This document shows positions 62,289-64,000 of a stretch of 64,000 nucleotides of DNA, one piece after another. The notes beneath the pieces are model-generated. The model saw nothing but the letters and a program-made list of their open reading frames with translations, was not told the DNA's origin and made no database searches. Both the position numbers and the translations under genes were made by a program. The stretch is taken from the NCBI GenBank assembly GCA_041441465.1, contig JASDSY010000015.1, positions 62,001-126,000 on the forward strand. The letters are read 5' to 3'. Positions within the stretch are counted from its first letter, which is position 1, and every line of letters starts with the position of its first letter. The stretch is from JASDSY01 sp041441465. GTDB taxonomy: Bacteria; Muiribacteriota; UBA9980.

Positions 62289-63153
62289 GACGGCAACCAG
62301 CGTCCTGGAGTTTAAGGCTTATGTCCTGGGATTTGATCTGGTGCGTAAGCGCGCCGATTGATATCAGGTCAACTCCTGTTTCGGCCACCTGTCGAAGGTT
62401 GCTTTCTGATATGCCGCCTGAAGCTTCGACTAATGCCCGGCCGGTTATCAGTTTGACTGCTTCCGACATTGTTTCTATGTTCATGTTGTCAAGCATAATC
62501 ACATCGCAGCCGGCTTCAAGCGCCTCGCGCACTTCGGCCAGATTTTTTACTTCGACCTCTATTTTGATCAGGTGATGAACATTGTTACGTGCCGATTTAA
62601 CCGCGTTTTTTATTCCGTCCGCTGCAGTTATGTGATTATCTTTGATAAGGATTCCGTCATATAATCCGAAACGATGATTGAATGCGCCGCCCATTACAAC
62701 GGCCGCTTTTTCAAATATCCTGAAGTTAGGCGTGGTTTTGCGCGTGTCGACAATCCGGGCTTTGGTGCCTTTGACCATATCCGTCAGTTTTTTTGCGTAG
62801 GTGGCGATTCCGCTCATGCGCTGGAGGATGTTCAAAAAAGTGCGTTCGCCTGTTAAAAGCAGCCTTGTATTTCCGCTGAAACGTGCCACTATGTCGCCTT
62901 TTTTGCATAAAGCGCCGTCCGGCGTCATTGATTCTATATGAATATTCTCGACGTTCATCATTTTCGCCAGATTTAAAAATACCCTGGCCGCAAGATTTAT
63001 TCCGGCTAAAACGCCGTCGGCTTTGTATATGACATTGCCGTGTGAAACTGCATTTTCAGAGATTATGGAATTTGTCGTTATATCGCCGTGAAGCCCCACG
63101 TCTTCACGAAGCGCAAGTTTTATGTATTCGTCGATATATTCTAGATTAAACAA
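62281..63153 (-). CDS. nadC: Nicotinate-nucleotide pyrophosphorylase (quinolinate phosphoribosyltransferase)
   Basis: NadC converts quinolinate and PRPP to nicotinate mononucleotide in NAD synthesis. Motifs present: REDVGLHGDITT, GERTFLNILQRMSGIAT, DTRKTTPNFRIFEKAAVVMGG, HRFGLYDGILIKDNHI, KIEVEVKNLAEV and DVIMLDNM, with EASGGISESNL and GVDLISIGALTH at the end. At 290 residues it is standard. The start codon is TTG, placed correctly after GGTGG. nadA and nadB are not in the window. Confidence 0.97.
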   Translation of the reverse strand: MFNLEYIDEYIKLALREDVGLHGDITTNSIISENAVSHGNVIYKADGVLAGINLAARVFLNLAKMMNVENIHIESMTPDGALCKKGDIVARFSGNTRLLLTGERTFLNILQRMSGIATYAKKLTDMVKGTKARIVDTRKTTPNFRIFEKAAVVMGGAFNHRFGLYDGILIKDNHITAADGIKNAVKSARNNVHHLIKIEVEVKNLAEVREALEAGCDVIMLDNMNIETMSEAVKLITGRALVEASGGISESNLRQVAETGVDLISIGALTHQIKSQDISLKLQDAGCRHE

Positions 63154-63238
63154 AGTAAAACACCACCGTTGATATTATTTTTCGGATGCCATCCTGCTTT
63201 TGGCGGCACGCAGAAAATAGTCCCGTGATACCGTCAAT

Positions 63239-64000
63239 TTATTCGAAGATTTTTATTTTTTTAAAGATATAGTACATAACAAAACCGGTTGCCAGTAAAA
63301 CAGGAATATAGCTCATTATCATTTTTGTATAGAAAATAATGATTGTACTTGTCGGAATCATGACAAACAGGTAATAATATCCGAACATTATAATCAGGTA
63401 TAAAATTACTTTCATTAAAGATAATTTAGGCTCAGCGCTTGTTTCGGCAGAATATTCCGCAGCCTTTAAATCGGCTGTTGATTTGTTTTGCGTATAGCTG
63501 GCCGCTTTGATTTCAGGCTGCGCGTCATGCGTTTTGTTTTTATTTTCGAATTTCAGGCTTTCAGGTGTTTTATAGAGCCTGTCTTTTGTTATATATTCAG
63601 ATTTCTGTTTCGCATTTGCTATAAGAAGATTTTCTTTTAACGAAATCTCCTGCTTGGTATCAGATGTATCACTTTTCAAATCAGCGTTTTTATTTTTTTC
63701 ATCAGCCGGGCCGGGTTTTTCAACTTTCTCGCCGCTTGTTGCCGCCGATTTTGGTTCGGCAGCTGTTTTGACTCTGCCGTCTTGGTGCTGATATGATTTC
63801 GAGCCTTCAGTTTCAGGCTTTTCGTTTTTTACAAACGTATCAACTGTAATTTTGATTTCCGGTTTCACCTGTTTTGCGGCGCCGTCAGCTTTGGTATTTT
63901 TGTTTGTTTCAGTAATCGATGCGGTTGCGTTCGGAGCCGTTTGTGGCTGCCGCTGTGCAGGTGCATCTTCTTTTATTGACGAAGCCTGCTGTTTGGAGGT
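63239..64000 (-). CDS. Membrane protein with long charged N-terminal region (partial, start outside window)
   Basis: The frame is open to the window edge, with at least 253 codons; a GTG at 63868 could serve as start but coding-like sequence continues upstream without a stop. The visible N-terminal ~190 residues are lysine, glutamate, alanine, threonine and glutamine-rich low-complexity sequence. The C-terminus has two membrane helices (VILYLIIMFGYYYLFVMI and MSYIPVLLATGFVMYYIF) ending in KKIKIFE. I cannot assign a function. It lies 85 bp before nadC on the same strand. Confidence 0.65.
   Translation of the reverse strand, partial: TSKQQASSIKEDAPAQRQPQTAPNATASITETNKNTKADGAAKQVKPEIKITVDTFVKNEKPETEGSKSYQHQDGRVKTAAEPKSAATSGEKVEKPGPADEKNKNADLKSDTSDTKQEISLKENLLIANAKQKSEYITKDRLYKTPESLKFENKNKTHDAQPEIKAASYTQNKSTADLKAAEYSAETSAEPKLSLMKVILYLIIMFGYYYLFVMIPTSTIIIFYTKMIMSYIPVLLATGFVMYYIFKKIKIFE

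Overview
The window is a chromosomal segment of a diderm bacterium. Support for an outer membrane comes from an AsmA/TamB-like envelope protein, many signal-peptide proteins and periplasmic-type M23 peptidases. It carries housekeeping genes (rpsF-rpsR-DUF2232-rplI-dnaB, ligA, folD, mutS, nadC, tmRNA, two proline tRNAs) and the membrane half of a respiratory complex I. These are mixed with very large secreted or membrane proteins that I cannot match to characterised families. That mix, with AT-rich intergenic DNA and sharp -35/-10 promoters with 17-bp spacers, suggests an uncultivated lineage. I cannot assign a phylum from the sequence alone. I see no insertion sequences, prophage or CRISPR array.

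Layout. 1-8457 (minus) is the 5' part of a giant secreted protein with about 20 tandem ~128-residue repeats, still open at the window edge. 8776-12700 (plus) holds a secreted phospholipase-D-family protein and a glycine-zipper protein that share a helical module. 12986-23699 (minus) is nuoF-G-H-I-J-(small ORF)-K-L-M-N, with a promoter directly upstream of nuoF and no nuoA-E. 23982-25866 (plus) encodes a molybdate/tungstate-type permease and ATPase without a binding protein. 25875-29075 (minus) is tRNA-Pro(GGG), ligA, folD.

29356-43744 (minus) is the most unusual part: two paralogous SH3b-M23 peptidases flanking a beta-propeller protein, a small HExxH protein, a 2011-residue protein made of two related halves with a pseudopilin-like module between them, a low-complexity secreted protein, and a secreted metallo-beta-lactamase-fold/Fn3 protein. 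All have export or membrane signals except the HExxH protein. They look like a cell-envelope or surface system.

44329-48040 (plus) is the ribosomal protein/dnaB operon behind a perfect consensus promoter. 48381-54409 (plus) holds a ferritin-like protein coupled to a PAS/sigma-54 activator, a CNNM/CBS transporter and a secreted protein of unknown function. 54614-64000 (minus) holds ssrA, tRNA-Pro(CGG), mutS, a GH63/MGH1-like glycosidase, an AsmA-like protein, nadC and a truncated membrane protein.

Several starts were moved from the longest possible reading frame to the start that fits the ribosome-binding site: nuoN, nuoK, modB, folD, rpsF, rpsR and the 40904 gene. All family calls rest on motifs read by eye. 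No database search was run.
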